Shown here: positions 17,587 through 25,865 of the stretch, in pieces
How the letters are laid out: every line of letters begins with the position of its first letter
How positions within the stretch are numbered: the stretch's first letter is position 1
Assembly (NCBI GenBank): GCA_009746045.1
Contig: RPFO01000708.1
Location: forward strand, 1 to 28,568
Origin: Mesostigma viride
Taxonomy: Eukaryota; Streptophyta; Mesostigmatophyceae; Mesostigmatales; Mesostigmataceae
Length of the DNA: 28,568 nt
Direction of reading: 5' to 3'
Made by a program: the position numbers and the translations under genes
Notes under the pieces: generated by a model
Told to the model about the DNA's origin: nothing
What the model saw: the letters and a program-made list of their open reading frames with translations, nothing else
Database searches by the model: none

Positions 17587-18086
17587 ATGCATGGATGCAT
17601 GGATGCATGGATGCATGGATGCATGGATGCATGGATGCATGGATGCATGGATGCATGGATGCATGGATGCATGGATGCATGGATGCATGGATGCATGGAT
17701 GCATGGATGCATGGATGCATGGATGCATGGATGCATGGATGCATGGATGCATGGATGCATGGATGCATGGATGCATGGATGCATGGATGCATGGATGCAT
17801 GGATGCATGGATGCATGGATGCATGGATGCATGGATGCATGGATGCATGGATGCATGGATGCATGGATGCATGGATGCATGGATGCATGGATGCATGGAT
17901 GCATGGATGCATGGATGCATGGATGCATGGATGCATGGATGCATGGATGCATGGATGCATGGATGCATGGATGCATGGATGCATGGATGCATGGATGCAT
18001 GGATGCATGGATGCATGGATGCATGGATGCATGGATGCATGGATGCATGGATGCATGGATGGATGCATGGATGGATGCATGGATGG
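17587..18086. repeat. (ATGCATGG)n higher-order array
   Basis: 59 perfect 8-base units ATGCATGG (17587-18058), followed to 18086 by a changed register with 12-base units (ATGGATGCATGG). It derives from ATGG by one G-to-C change in every second unit. ATGCAT is self-complementary. No stop codon exists in any of the six frames, so long frames here (over 200 codons) are artefacts. Confidence 0.97.
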
Positions 18087-18382
18087 ATTATTGGCTAACA
18101 AAGTAAGTGCTTGCGTGTCGTGCGCATGGTCATGTTAGTCCTCCTTGCCTCCCTATGAAACTAAGGGTTGAGAAAGCATGTTTGGGCTCGGCGGCTGCCA
18201 TATCGTAGTGGCATGCGCACACGGGCTGTTGGGAGCCACGGGGAAGAGAATATGAGAAATCGGGTTAGCTTCGATTGCCAATTTGTAGCCATCCACTAGG
18301 CTGCTGTTTAGAATGGTAGGTACTTTTACACACTTTATACAGACGTCCACTTAAGCTAAATTTGGACTAATTGAGCTCTGAG

Positions 18383-18471
18383 ACATCATGGTGGTCCCGG
18401 TGCCCTTGGTGCACCTAGAGCAGGTGTAGTTTACATCCTACCCTTGCAGGAAGTAGCCCAGAATGTATTAA
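18383..18471 (+). repeat. 89-base direct repeat, copy 1
   Basis: Begins ACATCATG, contains CTTGGTGCACCTAGAGCA and CCCTTGCAGGAAGTAG, and ends near ATGTATTA. The second copy is at 19373-19461 with scattered differences. Confidence 0.85.
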
Positions 18472-18500
18472 AAGGCCAAATCAAGGAGACAACCATATGC

Positions 18501-18745
18501 CCCTTCTCAGGCTATGAGCCACATGTACTCCCAATGTAGTCGTGTTCCTAATTAATAATTAATTAATGCCTCTTGTCAGGGATATGTGCTACATGTGTTC
18601 CCAATGGAGATGTGTTCCAATTTAATTTAATTTAATTTTTTCCTTGAGAAGGGGGATATGGTTTTTAAGTAATTCTCGATCTTGCTCAGGGATATGTGCG
18701 ACATTTACTCCCAACGGAGTGATGTTCCTAATTAATTCATTAATA
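18501..18745 (+). repeat. About 65-base repeat family, three direct copies
   Basis: Copies at about 18501-18567, 18568-18640 and 18679-18745 share a TCAGG start, GATATGTGC.ACAT, CTCCCAA.GGAG and TGTTCCTAATTAAT. The AT-rich tails differ. Confidence 0.8.
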
Positions 18746-18949
18746 GTGGGCTCAGGTCATGTAGGACTAGTGACTCCAGTGGGGAAAGGCCGGCGTGTTT
18801 GCAAACGGCGGATCGAAGCATGCTAGCTAGAGAAGACCCCTGGGGTAGAGCTAGGGCAAAATAGATATAGAATATATGATTTTTTTTTTAATAGGTGGAC
18901 CCTTGTGCACACTAAATCTGTGGCCAACTCAATTTGATCAATGCAAGCT

Positions 18950-19005
18950 ATTAAATTATAACATGCCTCCGTTGGGAGATCATGTAGCACATATTCCTTG
19001 ATGGA
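18950..19005 (-). repeat. Inverted copy of the 65-base repeat family
   Basis: On the minus strand it reads GGAATATGTGCTACATG, then CTCCCAACGGAGGCATGTT, matching the direct copies. It is followed on the plus strand by GATGGATGG. Confidence 0.75.
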
Positions 19006-19372
19006 TGGGTGGGGTGGAAGGAGCCGCGTAATCGAACTAACCTAACTCTAATCTAGCTAGTCTAGAAAAGTCCTAACTACCCTACTCATCAAAACGCCTC
19101 CTCCGCTTGGGGGGAGGTGGTTCGCCCACAGGGTCGGGCGTTTCAGCCTTGACTATGCAAGCTATGGTGAGTAAATTTAATGAAGTAATTAATTATGGCC
19201 AGTGCCTTGATCCGCAAGTCCATTTGTAATTGGATCATTTACATGCAGTTTCGGTCAGAAGACGCAAAAAGGGTGGCATCAACCGTGGGTGCATGAAAAC
19301 CAGTGTGCAAAGAATAAGAGCACAGCATTATGACTGATTACACCCCCCCACCTGCAAGTAGCATAGCGCGAT

Positions 19373-19461
19373 ACATCATGAGGGTGCAGGTGCCTTGGTG
19401 CACCTAGAGCAAGTGTTGTTTACATCCCCACCCTTGCAGGAAGTAGCTTAGGATGTATTAA
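19373..19461 (+). repeat. 89-base direct repeat, copy 2
   Basis: A second copy of 18383-18471. It is followed immediately by AATTAATTAATT and an inverted member of the 65-base family. Confidence 0.85.
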
Positions 19462-19525
19462 TAAATTAATTAATTAGACTCGTGCTCCCGTTGGGGAGTC
19501 ACGGAGCATTAACCCCGATGGATGG
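19462..19525 (-). repeat. Diverged inverted copy of the 65-base repeat family, ending in (GATG)n
   Basis: CTCCCGTTGGGGAG followed by CATTAACCCCGATGGATGG aligns with 18961-19010 (CTCCGTTGGGAG, CATATTCCTTGATGGATGG). Both inverted copies end at GATGGATGG. Confidence 0.6.
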
Positions 19526-19636
19526 ATGGATGGGTGCACACAATCCTACCGGTCTAATCTATCTACATTGGCTACATACTACATCTATCTAACAACATTC
19601 TAACTACAACATCTATCTAGGCAGCCGCACGCTGCC

Positions 19637-20401
19637 CTAGGGGAAGCTATCTAGCGTGCCTCCCGCGGGATTGCACACGCGGGCGCTTCCCCACTGGGGG
19701 GGCTCGTTGTCCTCTATGACCTGGGCCCACTTGGCCTTGTCCATCATCCTCTTCCAAATCACGGAGAGGCCTAGGCCCCCCATGTCCTTTACTAGCTGTT
19801 CCTTGAAGGTGCGGGCCTTGCGGCGTCTAACATCACTGGGCCCAGCCCACGTCAGGAGGTGCCGGCCAGGCTGGGCTGGTCGCAGTCCTGCGGGGGGGCC
19901 ACGTGAGGTGTCTACCTGGTTGGTGCGAGCGAGGTGCCCTACTAGCTGCAGGCGGCGTTGCTTAATTGTGCTGGTAATATAGGGCATGCCCTGGTACAGG
20001 TCCTCATTGCGGACATGAGCAGCATATCCTACTCTGAAAATGGAACGCAGCATGCTGGTGACCGCGCCGTCCAGCTTGCGGGCCAGGTCGGCGGTGAGGG
20101 TCCACGTCTCGGCGCCATACGTGAGAACAGGAAGGACGAGGACCTTGAACAGGTCCTGTTTCTCGATCTTGCCCAGGGGCTTGCGCCACAGGGCCCGGTA
20201 CTGGCGTAAAGCGTGCCAGGCGAGGGAGATGCGGTGGTCCACATCAACCTCGCAGCTAGGGAGCAGGCTGCCCAGCAGCTTAACGCGGTCCCGATACAGG
20301 ACTCGAGAGCCGTCTAGGAGATAGAGGGGCGGCGCTGGGTTGGTGAGCCCAACCGCCATGCAGGGCCTCTGTCTTCTTGCTGACCTCAAGCCCCACTGCA
20401 C
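19637..20401 (-). pseudogene. LINE ORF2 fragment: RT thumb and C-terminal region
   Basis: The translation reads VKLLGSLLP with SLAWHALRQYRALWRK, then LFKVLVLPVLTYGAETWTLT, MLRSIFRVGYAAHVRNEDL and IKQRRLQLVGHLART. This set (TYGaEtW.lt, R.LR.I, R.L...GH..R) is typical of the region after the RT palm in LINEs. It ends at a stop at 19637. The first 25 or so residues are out-of-frame reading before the shift at about 20350-20365. Confidence 0.85.
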
Positions 20402-21026
20402 GGGCCTCGAGAGCCAGGCAGTCGAGCCATGTCTGCACGTGCTCAGTGTCCTCGAAGAGGGTGGTGTCGTCTGCGTAAATGATGTCTGCTAGCCGAATCT
20501 CCGTGTCCGCACCGCCATGCCAGAATTTGTTAGCAACCTGCACTCCTGGTTCCCTGCCCACGATGCGGGCAAATCGCTTGCGCGCCTGAATCATTACGTA
20601 TTCGACAACAATAATGAACAGGTAGGGCGACAGCACGCAGCCCTGCCACACACCCTTCTGTAAAGGGCATGGGGGCGTGGTCCCGTAAGAAGTGCGCACC
20701 AAAGTGGTGGACCCTTCATACAGGTTGCGGATGACAGCAATCAGGGGGCGGGGGATCCGGAACAACTCGAGGATGTCCCAAAGCGCAGGCCAGAAAACCG
20801 AATCGAAGGCTTTGATGAAGTCCACCAGCACAAGGTGCAAAGGGGACTCACCAGGCTGAAGGCGTTGCAGTTCCTCCACCAGTCTGCGAGTAGCGAAGAG
20901 CGCCTGTACTGTGTTGCGACCTGAACGGAAGCCGTGCTGAGTCTCGCTGAGGTGACCGTCCAGGGCCGTGCGCAGGCGGTTCAGGATGAGCCGCATAAGA
21001 AGCTTGAGGGGGCACTTTGAATGCAC
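20280..21026 (-). pseudogene. LINE ORF2 fragment: RT palm
   Basis: RT motifs in order: KLLMRLILNRLRTALDGHLS, TQHGFRSGRNTVQAL, HLVLVDFIKAFDSVFWPALW (first catalytic Asp), PLQKGVWQGCVLSPYLF (motif B) and IIYADDTTLFED with YADD at 20466-20477. Then EVSKKTEAL, after which the frame is lost to the next fragment. Catalytic Asp residues are present. Confidence 0.88.
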
Positions 21027-21564
21027 ACCCCTCTGTAGTTGCCGGGGTCGGCAGGCGACCCCTTGTTCTTGTACAGCATCGTGCGAAAACTGTGTTGCCA
21101 GGCCGCTGGAGGTGGTTGCGACGACAGCAGAAGGCGGTTGCAGATGTCCCGGAAGAGCAGCATAACACCTGTGTCCTCGAATTCGGCTGCAAGTTTTACA
21201 ACTGCGGCCGGAATCTCGTCAGAGCCGGTGGCTGCGTCATAACGCAGGCGCTGGACCGCCTCCGTGACCTCGCGAGAGGTGAAAGGAGGCATGTCAGACG
21301 GGTCGCCAAGTGGGCCGACCAGCGGGGGGACTAGGTAGTCCGCCGCTGACCTAGGCGGGGCCGGGGGCCCTGCGGGGCCGGCCAGGGCGGCCGGGCGGGC
21401 GGCGGCGGCTGGGAGCAGGGGTGGGGGCGGCGCAGCTGTCCCCACGACCTCGGCCGTGGCCGTGGCCCAGGTACGAAGCCGCTTGGCTGGGGCGCCGGGG
21501 ACGTCGTGGCGGTGGGGCCGGCCGAGGCCGTCCGGGTGCCCGAGGCGCTTGTACCAGAACCAGG
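20981..21564 (-). pseudogene. LINE ORF2 fragment: pre-RT linker and RT N-terminus
   Basis: Reads WFWYKRLGHPDG next to the copia insertion, a Pro/Ala-rich linker, then MPPFTSREVTEAVQRLRYDA, GSDEIPAAVVKLAAEF, and WQHSFRTMLYKNKGSPADPG with NYRGV, the fingers motifs of LINE RT. The frame shifts to the palm fragment at about 21000-21025, just after NYRGV. Confidence 0.85.
21560..21564. repeat. Target-site duplication CCAGG, left copy (copia-type element)
   Basis: CCAGG precedes the left LTR. The same bases follow the right LTR at 28059-28063. Confidence 0.9.
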
Positions 21565-22049
21565 AGTTAGTCTCCATGCTTTGCTGTAGACTAAGTCTCA
21601 AAGGCATTGTGAATACAACGTATGAATAAGCCTTGTAAACCTACGTTGGTATGTGAATATAAATACCACGTGGGCTATGCAGATAGGAATGCTAGTCGAG
21701 TCGCATACGTTTCCCTAGATAGGTACTTTGGGTACTGGGGTACGTGACAGATGTCAGTACCCAGCATACGTAGTGTCCTGTCATTGGACAGTACTAGAGT
21801 ATCCTAGATATAGGGACCGTACTGCAGCGTGCATTGATCTGTGATCACACGATGCAGTGACTAGACTGCGACCTGTCATCGTGCGGCCTCGGGCCAACGG
21901 TCTGCACCCAACGGTCACTGGCGGCGCAGCCAGTGAGAGGAACGTTGATAAAGGGTAAACCTATTTTCTAATGAACCAAGCAATTCATTGCTCACAGCAT
22001 ACAGTGTTCTCAAGCAATATATCGCGTCGTTCATTTCTCATTCCTAACT
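21565..22049 (+). repeat. Copia-type 5' LTR
   Basis: Begins AGTTAG and ends CTAACT, a perfect 6-bp terminal inverted repeat but not TG/CA. It has TATAAATA at 21658-21665, followed by the palindrome CCACGTGG (21666-21673), and a 9-bp stem TGGGTACTG/CAGTACCCA at 21729-21763. TGTAA lies at 21634-21638. Confidence 0.92.
21658..21665 (+). promoter_or_regulatory. TATA box in the copia-type LTR
   Basis: TATAAATA, immediately upstream of CCACGTGG, which is a G-box/E-box type palindrome. Confidence 0.55.
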
Positions 22050-22519
22050 TGAATTTTATAAACGCTCTTCAGCAACATCAAACTCAACAACGGTTCAAAC
22101 CGGCACTGGAAAAAAAAAAAAAAAAAAAAGAAAAGAGAAAAAGAAACTATATCTTGGGGACGACGATGATGATCAGCGTCGTCCGCCAGACAACAGGGCA
22201 CCGGCTGATGTCGGTGCGCCTGCATGCAATAACAACAAAACAAAAAGAAGACAAAGAAAAAGAAAACAAAAGAACAACCATGACAATACCAGCCAGGTGG
22301 AGGGTCCGGCTGCCGCGAGGCAGTCCGAACAACCCCCCTCCCCTGTGCGCCAGCCGGTGGCGGAGCCGGTTCCCCTACGGGGCACCGACCAACCCTCTTC
22401 CCCGGCGGCTGCGACAGCAGCACCCACTGCTGGAGCAGCCATGGCGGCGGCAATGCGGCAGGAAAACAACCCCCCAGGAGGCACCGGCCCTGCGCCGGCC
22501 CCTGGGGCTTCCAGCGTAA
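21971..22519 (+). CDS. Candidate Gag N-terminus beginning in the LTR
   Basis: An ATG at 21971 inside the 5' LTR opens a frame that leaves the LTR (ALQQHQTQQRFKPALE) and enters a Lys/Arg run encoded by 20 consecutive A (22110-22129). After that run the more protein-like frame is another one: DDDDDQRRPPDNRAPADVGA, then KRRQRKRKQKNNHDN and a Pro/Ala-rich stretch to about 22517, where GTAAGC resembles a splice donor. The A run may be miscounted or slippery. Evidence is composition only; no Gag family match is visible. Confidence 0.3.
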   Translation: MNQAIHCSQHTVFSSNISRRSFLIPNLNFINALQQHQTQQRFKPALEKKKKKKEKRKRNYILGTTMMISVVRQTTGHRLMSVRLHAITTKQKEDKEKENKRTTMTIPARWRVRLPRGSPNNPPPLCASRWRSRFPYGAPTNPLPRRLRQQHPLLEQPWRRQCGRKTTPQEAPALRRPLGLPA

Positions 22520-23093
22520 GCAAGTCCGTTGCTTTCTTTCCTCATGCATGCTCTGATATAATGCTCAAGAGCGGTGGCTATCTTTTAAACATATCATAAC
22601 CAAACAGAAAGCTATCGCTGCAGCATGAGGAGCATAGAAACGCTCCAGCTGTTATGTGATAAAAGCACTCCTGGCCTATCCCCATCGCCGGCGGTGGGCG
22701 GCCTGGGCTGGACGGCATATGCAAACGATACAAGTATCACAGTCCACCCCAACGTGAGTTATCTGAATGAATGTCATGTCTTTTGAACGCAGATCTCCCC
22801 ATTTTATTTGGGATGAGTGTAAGGGTATTGTTGCTTTCTTGGCAGCACAGCCTCTACCCTCTAGGGAGACTGTTGATCCTCTCTATGTCAGGGCTGAGGG
22901 CCCTTAATCAAACCCACTGCTGTCAACTCCCTAGACATGGAGCTTGCCAGCAGCCGCACGTAATCAATAACGCATGCAGTAGTGGCAGAAGCCATTACCA
23001 AACGCATGTACTTGCGGGTAAAGACCTGGCTGGTGCTAACGCTCACCGGGAGGCAATAACAAGAAACACTAACAGAAAACAAACAAACAAACT
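22520..23093 (+). other. Copia-type leader, possible spliced or decayed gag
   Basis: No long intact frame. A short protein-like stretch SIETLQLLCDKSTPGLSPSP (from about 22630) lies between CTGCAG and ACGTGAGT, which resemble splice sites. Another at about 22915-23100 reads CQQPHVINNACSSGRSHYQT. Phases do not fit simply, so an intron-containing gag is only a possibility. Confidence 0.3.
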
Positions 23094-23370
23094 GTTACCA
23101 AACCATGGTTGGTGTTGAGGCAGCACAGAGAGATACTGTCCTCTCACTACAAACAAACAAACGAAACGGTTACCAAGCCATGGTTGGTGTTGAGGCAGCA
23201 CAGAGAGATACTGTCCTCTCACTACAAACAAACAAACGAAACGGTTCCAAACCATGGTTGGTGTTGAGGCAGCACCGCTACTGTCCTCTCATTACAAGCA
23301 AACAAACGAAAATGTTACCAAACCATGGTGGGTTTTGAGGCAGCAAAGATACCGTCCTCTCAATCAATAC
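23094..23370 (+). repeat. Four tandem copies of a 70-75 base unit in the copia-type leader
   Basis: Copies start at 23094, 23169, 23244 and 23314. Each contains GTT(A)CCAA.CCATGG, GTTGAGGCAGCA, a CTGTCCTCTC-like core and an ACAAACAAACGAAA tail. The core of copy 4 (23331-23363) also resembles the coding sequence at 23751-23783. Confidence 0.9.
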
Positions 23371-23371
23371 A

Positions 23372-23680
23372 ATGAACAAACAAGAAAAGCTGCGATTAAT
23401 TAACAATAACAATACCAACAACATGCCCTCACAGGGCAATAACAACAACAACAACCGGCCCCAACAGGGCAACAACAACAACAACAATAGGCAACCTGGC
23501 AACCCTGGAAGGGTCAGGTGCCTGAGGTGCTTCCAGACGGGGCACAGCCGCAACCAGTGCAACCACAACCCTACACTGGGCAACAATGTGGATCTCTGCC
23601 CAGGCTGCCACTACACGAGGCACAACCTGGCCAGCTCCAGGCAGCCGGTGCAACAGGCCTCGCTACCCAAACAAATGTGA
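23372..23680 (+). CDS. gag: Copia-type Gag C-terminus with zinc knuckle
   Basis: Asn-rich repeats (NNNNTNN, QGNNNNNNRPQQG) precede a CCHC knuckle CLRCFQTGHSRNQC at 23519-23560, spaced C-x2-C-x4-H-x4-C. A second Cys/His pair group (CPGCHYTRHN) follows. This is the nucleocapsid, which binds element RNA. The frame stops at 23680. The next frame overlaps it from 23586, so a shift, programmed or not, is needed at about 23640-23680. Confidence 0.7.
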   Translation: MNKQEKLRLINNNNTNNMPSQGNNNNNNRPQQGNNNNNNRQPGNPGRVRCLRCFQTGHSRNQCNHNPTLGNNVDLCPGCHYTRHNLASSRQPVQQASLPKQM

Positions 23681-25865
23681 GTTCTCTCACCTTGCTTACT
23701 CTGAGGATGATGATCTCATTACCATTGGGGATGGCAGCCAGGGCATAATTGATTTTGAGGCAGCAACCTTACTGTCCTCCCAACACCCTGTACTGGAACC
23801 TTACATAAAAGCACTAACCCCTACTGTTGACAACTCCATAGATATCAAGGAGCTTGCTCATCAGCTGCACCTAGCCATGGGTCATGAAACAGTGGCTGAG
23901 GAACTGGCCAGACGGCTGGGGGGTAGTAGCATGGGAAAACAACTCAGGAATGCAGTAAAACTGGCTAGACAACACTGTCAAGAATGTCAGTTCAATAGCC
24001 CCAAACCTCAAAAATGGCATACTGCAACTCCTTCCACCACTAGAGGCATGATAGTGGGGGATGTGATGCACATCAACAAAGATGTCCAACCCTACCTGAT
24101 CCTAAAAGATTCATGGTCCAGGTTCACAGTCATGGAACCCCTACCTGGCATGTCTGCAGGGCAGCTACGTGTTGCACTCATGATTGCTTTACCCAGATTC
24201 TACCCAGTTGACAGAATTTTGCTTGATCAACAATTTTCTTGTCTGACTGACCTGGAAGGGTGTGAAGCAATAGAGATTGCTGGGCTGGAAGATCATGAGG
24301 GTCAGGGGGTCATTGAAAGAACCATCAGATCTGTCAAAACCCTACTAGCCAAACATCCTTCCAAGGATGCTACTTCAGGGGTCTACTGTGACAGGGCACT
24401 CTGGTGTCATGAAATGTGCACAACCCTAAACATGAGACCTGTCTTGCATGCCAAGTGGGGTGAAGTAATCCCAGCAGGCCTGCAGGCAGGTGTATATCCC
24501 CCAGAGGTGATAGCACTGTACAACACTGCACGTGCACAAACCTCAGCAAAACTGGCAGAAAAAGATAAAACCCATCCCAGGCCAGTATTCCAAAAAGGTG
24601 ATCAAGTTCTCTATTACAAGGAAAACAGCTTTGGTAAGGTTGGAACTTGGCTAGGTCCAGTTACCATCCGTGGATTTACCAAAAACAGCAAGACCGTGGA
24701 GGTCAAGCACAATATCAATGGGAAGCGTCACAGGGTGAGCTGTCATAGAATTAAGAAGTATTATTCTCCCATGGCAGACGTGCCTGGGGAAGAGTCTTTA
24801 AGCATGGACTCACTACTTCTATCTGGCAACTCCAGCATGCCCAGCAGTAGCCCTGAGCCACCAATTACTGCTGTTGACAGCACCACAGCACCCTCTGTGA
24901 ACCCTTCCACCCTCAGTGAAGCCAGGCCCACTTCACAACCTGGGGATTGCTTAACCAGGCACGAGGTAGCTGGGTTGGAAGCATTAGCTCAGCCCCAAGG
25001 CACCAAATTGTCTGCCAACCCTCCCGCTCTGAGGTCAAGATTGGCAGTCGCCTTGCAAGCATTACACAGGTCACATAAGCAACAAGCTGCTGTGGCCGAA
25101 GGGTTGGCAAAAGTCTCAGCTGTGTGCACTAGTCAGGACCCCTGGACCCTGGCAATAGACACTCAGGCACAGGTCAGTGTGATCAGTGCACAAGCCATCC
25201 CTGGTCTTGAGATTGCACCTTCATTTTGGGCACGGGTGCAGGATTTCTCAGGCCAAAGCTCACTGGATGTAGTGGGACAGGTGATGCTCCCTATACTTGG
25301 TATTCAGACACCCTTCCAGGTGGTGGAGGGGTACTCTGGTAACACCTTGTTGGGGGAACCTTTTGTATCCTATCCTGGGGTGCTTATCTCAGCTAATGAG
25401 CTCAGTGTCACAGGGGTGGGTGCAGTTCCTCTGGACCACTTTAAAATCCCTCTCTCCAGTATTGTCCCTGGTATGGATGCTGTCATCAAGGCAGTCAACA
25501 CTCAGTATGCACCAGGGGAGATCCCTGATTTGGACAAGTTAGTGCACAGCCAGTTCCTCCATCCCTCAGCCTTTGGGCTGGGTAAGTGGGACATAGCCAT
25601 GCACTCACCCCACCAAATCTCCCACGTCATACAAGAATGCAAAACACAAAAAGGGTTTACCAAGTGGCTGATGGCCATTGTCCACCAAGCCAGGCAGGAA
25701 TGGGTCCTGCCCAACCCCAAAAACCCTCAATACAAACCTCCTGTCACCCCTTCATGGGACGTGCCAGAGGGAGCCAAAAAGCTCAGATTAAAATTTGTTC
25801 TCAAACAAAAACCCAAAAAGTGGGCTCCCCAATCTTCCATGCCAGACCATGTGTCACAGAATTAA
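23586..25865 (+). CDS. pol: Copia-type polyprotein part 1: integrase then retropepsin-like domain
   Basis: 759 codons. The start region to about residue 35 is probably out-of-frame reading over gag. Integrase: zinc module HLHLAMGH with CQEC at 23976-23987, then core blocks GDVMHINKD, RILLDQQFS and GQGVIERTIRSVK as the D, D and E segments, and a C-terminal GDQVLYY with GTWLGPVTIRGF and RVSCHRIKKYY. After a Ser/Pro-rich linker (about 400-500), a retropepsin-like fold: LAIDTQAQVSVIS with D525-T526-Q527 at 25158-25166, and NTLLGEPF, the LLG strand, at 25347-25355. The active-site Gly is Gln. The start of RT follows before the frame breaks near 25800-25865. Confidence 0.85.
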   Translation: MWISAQAATTRGTTWPAPGSRCNRPRYPNKCEFSHLAYSEDDDLITIGDGSQGIIDFEAATLLSSQHPVLEPYIKALTPTVDNSIDIKELAHQLHLAMGHETVAEELARRLGGSSMGKQLRNAVKLARQHCQECQFNSPKPQKWHTATPSTTRGMIVGDVMHINKDVQPYLILKDSWSRFTVMEPLPGMSAGQLRVALMIALPRFYPVDRILLDQQFSCLTDLEGCEAIEIAGLEDHEGQGVIERTIRSVKTLLAKHPSKDATSGVYCDRALWCHEMCTTLNMRPVLHAKWGEVIPAGLQAGVYPPEVIALYNTARAQTSAKLAEKDKTHPRPVFQKGDQVLYYKENSFGKVGTWLGPVTIRGFTKNSKTVEVKHNINGKRHRVSCHRIKKYYSPMADVPGEESLSMDSLLLSGNSSMPSSSPEPPITAVDSTTAPSVNPSTLSEARPTSQPGDCLTRHEVAGLEALAQPQGTKLSANPPALRSRLAVALQALHRSHKQQAAVAEGLAKVSAVCTSQDPWTLAIDTQAQVSVISAQAIPGLEIAPSFWARVQDFSGQSSLDVVGQVMLPILGIQTPFQVVEGYSGNTLLGEPFVSYPGVLISANELSVTGVGAVPLDHFKIPLSSIVPGMDAVIKAVNTQYAPGEIPDLDKLVHSQFLHPSAFGLGKWDIAMHSPHQISHVIQECKTQKGFTKWLMAIVHQARQEWVLPNPKNPQYKPPVTPSWDVPEGAKKLRLKFVLKQKPKKWAPQSSMPDHVSQN

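Larger units (their letters stand above)
18087..19636. other. AT-rich non-coding region with small repeats
   Basis: There are many AATTAAT runs and no convincing gene on either strand. It holds an 89-base direct repeat and a roughly 65-base repeat family, listed separately. It may include the 3' untranslated end of the LINE whose coding part stops at 19637. A short GATGGATGGATGGATGG tract at about 19509-19524 could be that LINE's tail, read as CATC repeats on the minus strand. Confidence 0.5.

Noticed and set aside
17487-18086. Regular repeat array resembling a CRISPR
   Set aside because: No unique spacers; pure tandem microsatellite in a eukaryotic context, with no cas genes.
17350-18138. 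Long open frames on both strands (over 200 codons, MDAWMHGC or MHPCIHAS repeats)
   Set aside because: They come from a stop-free 8-base microsatellite and are open in all six frames.
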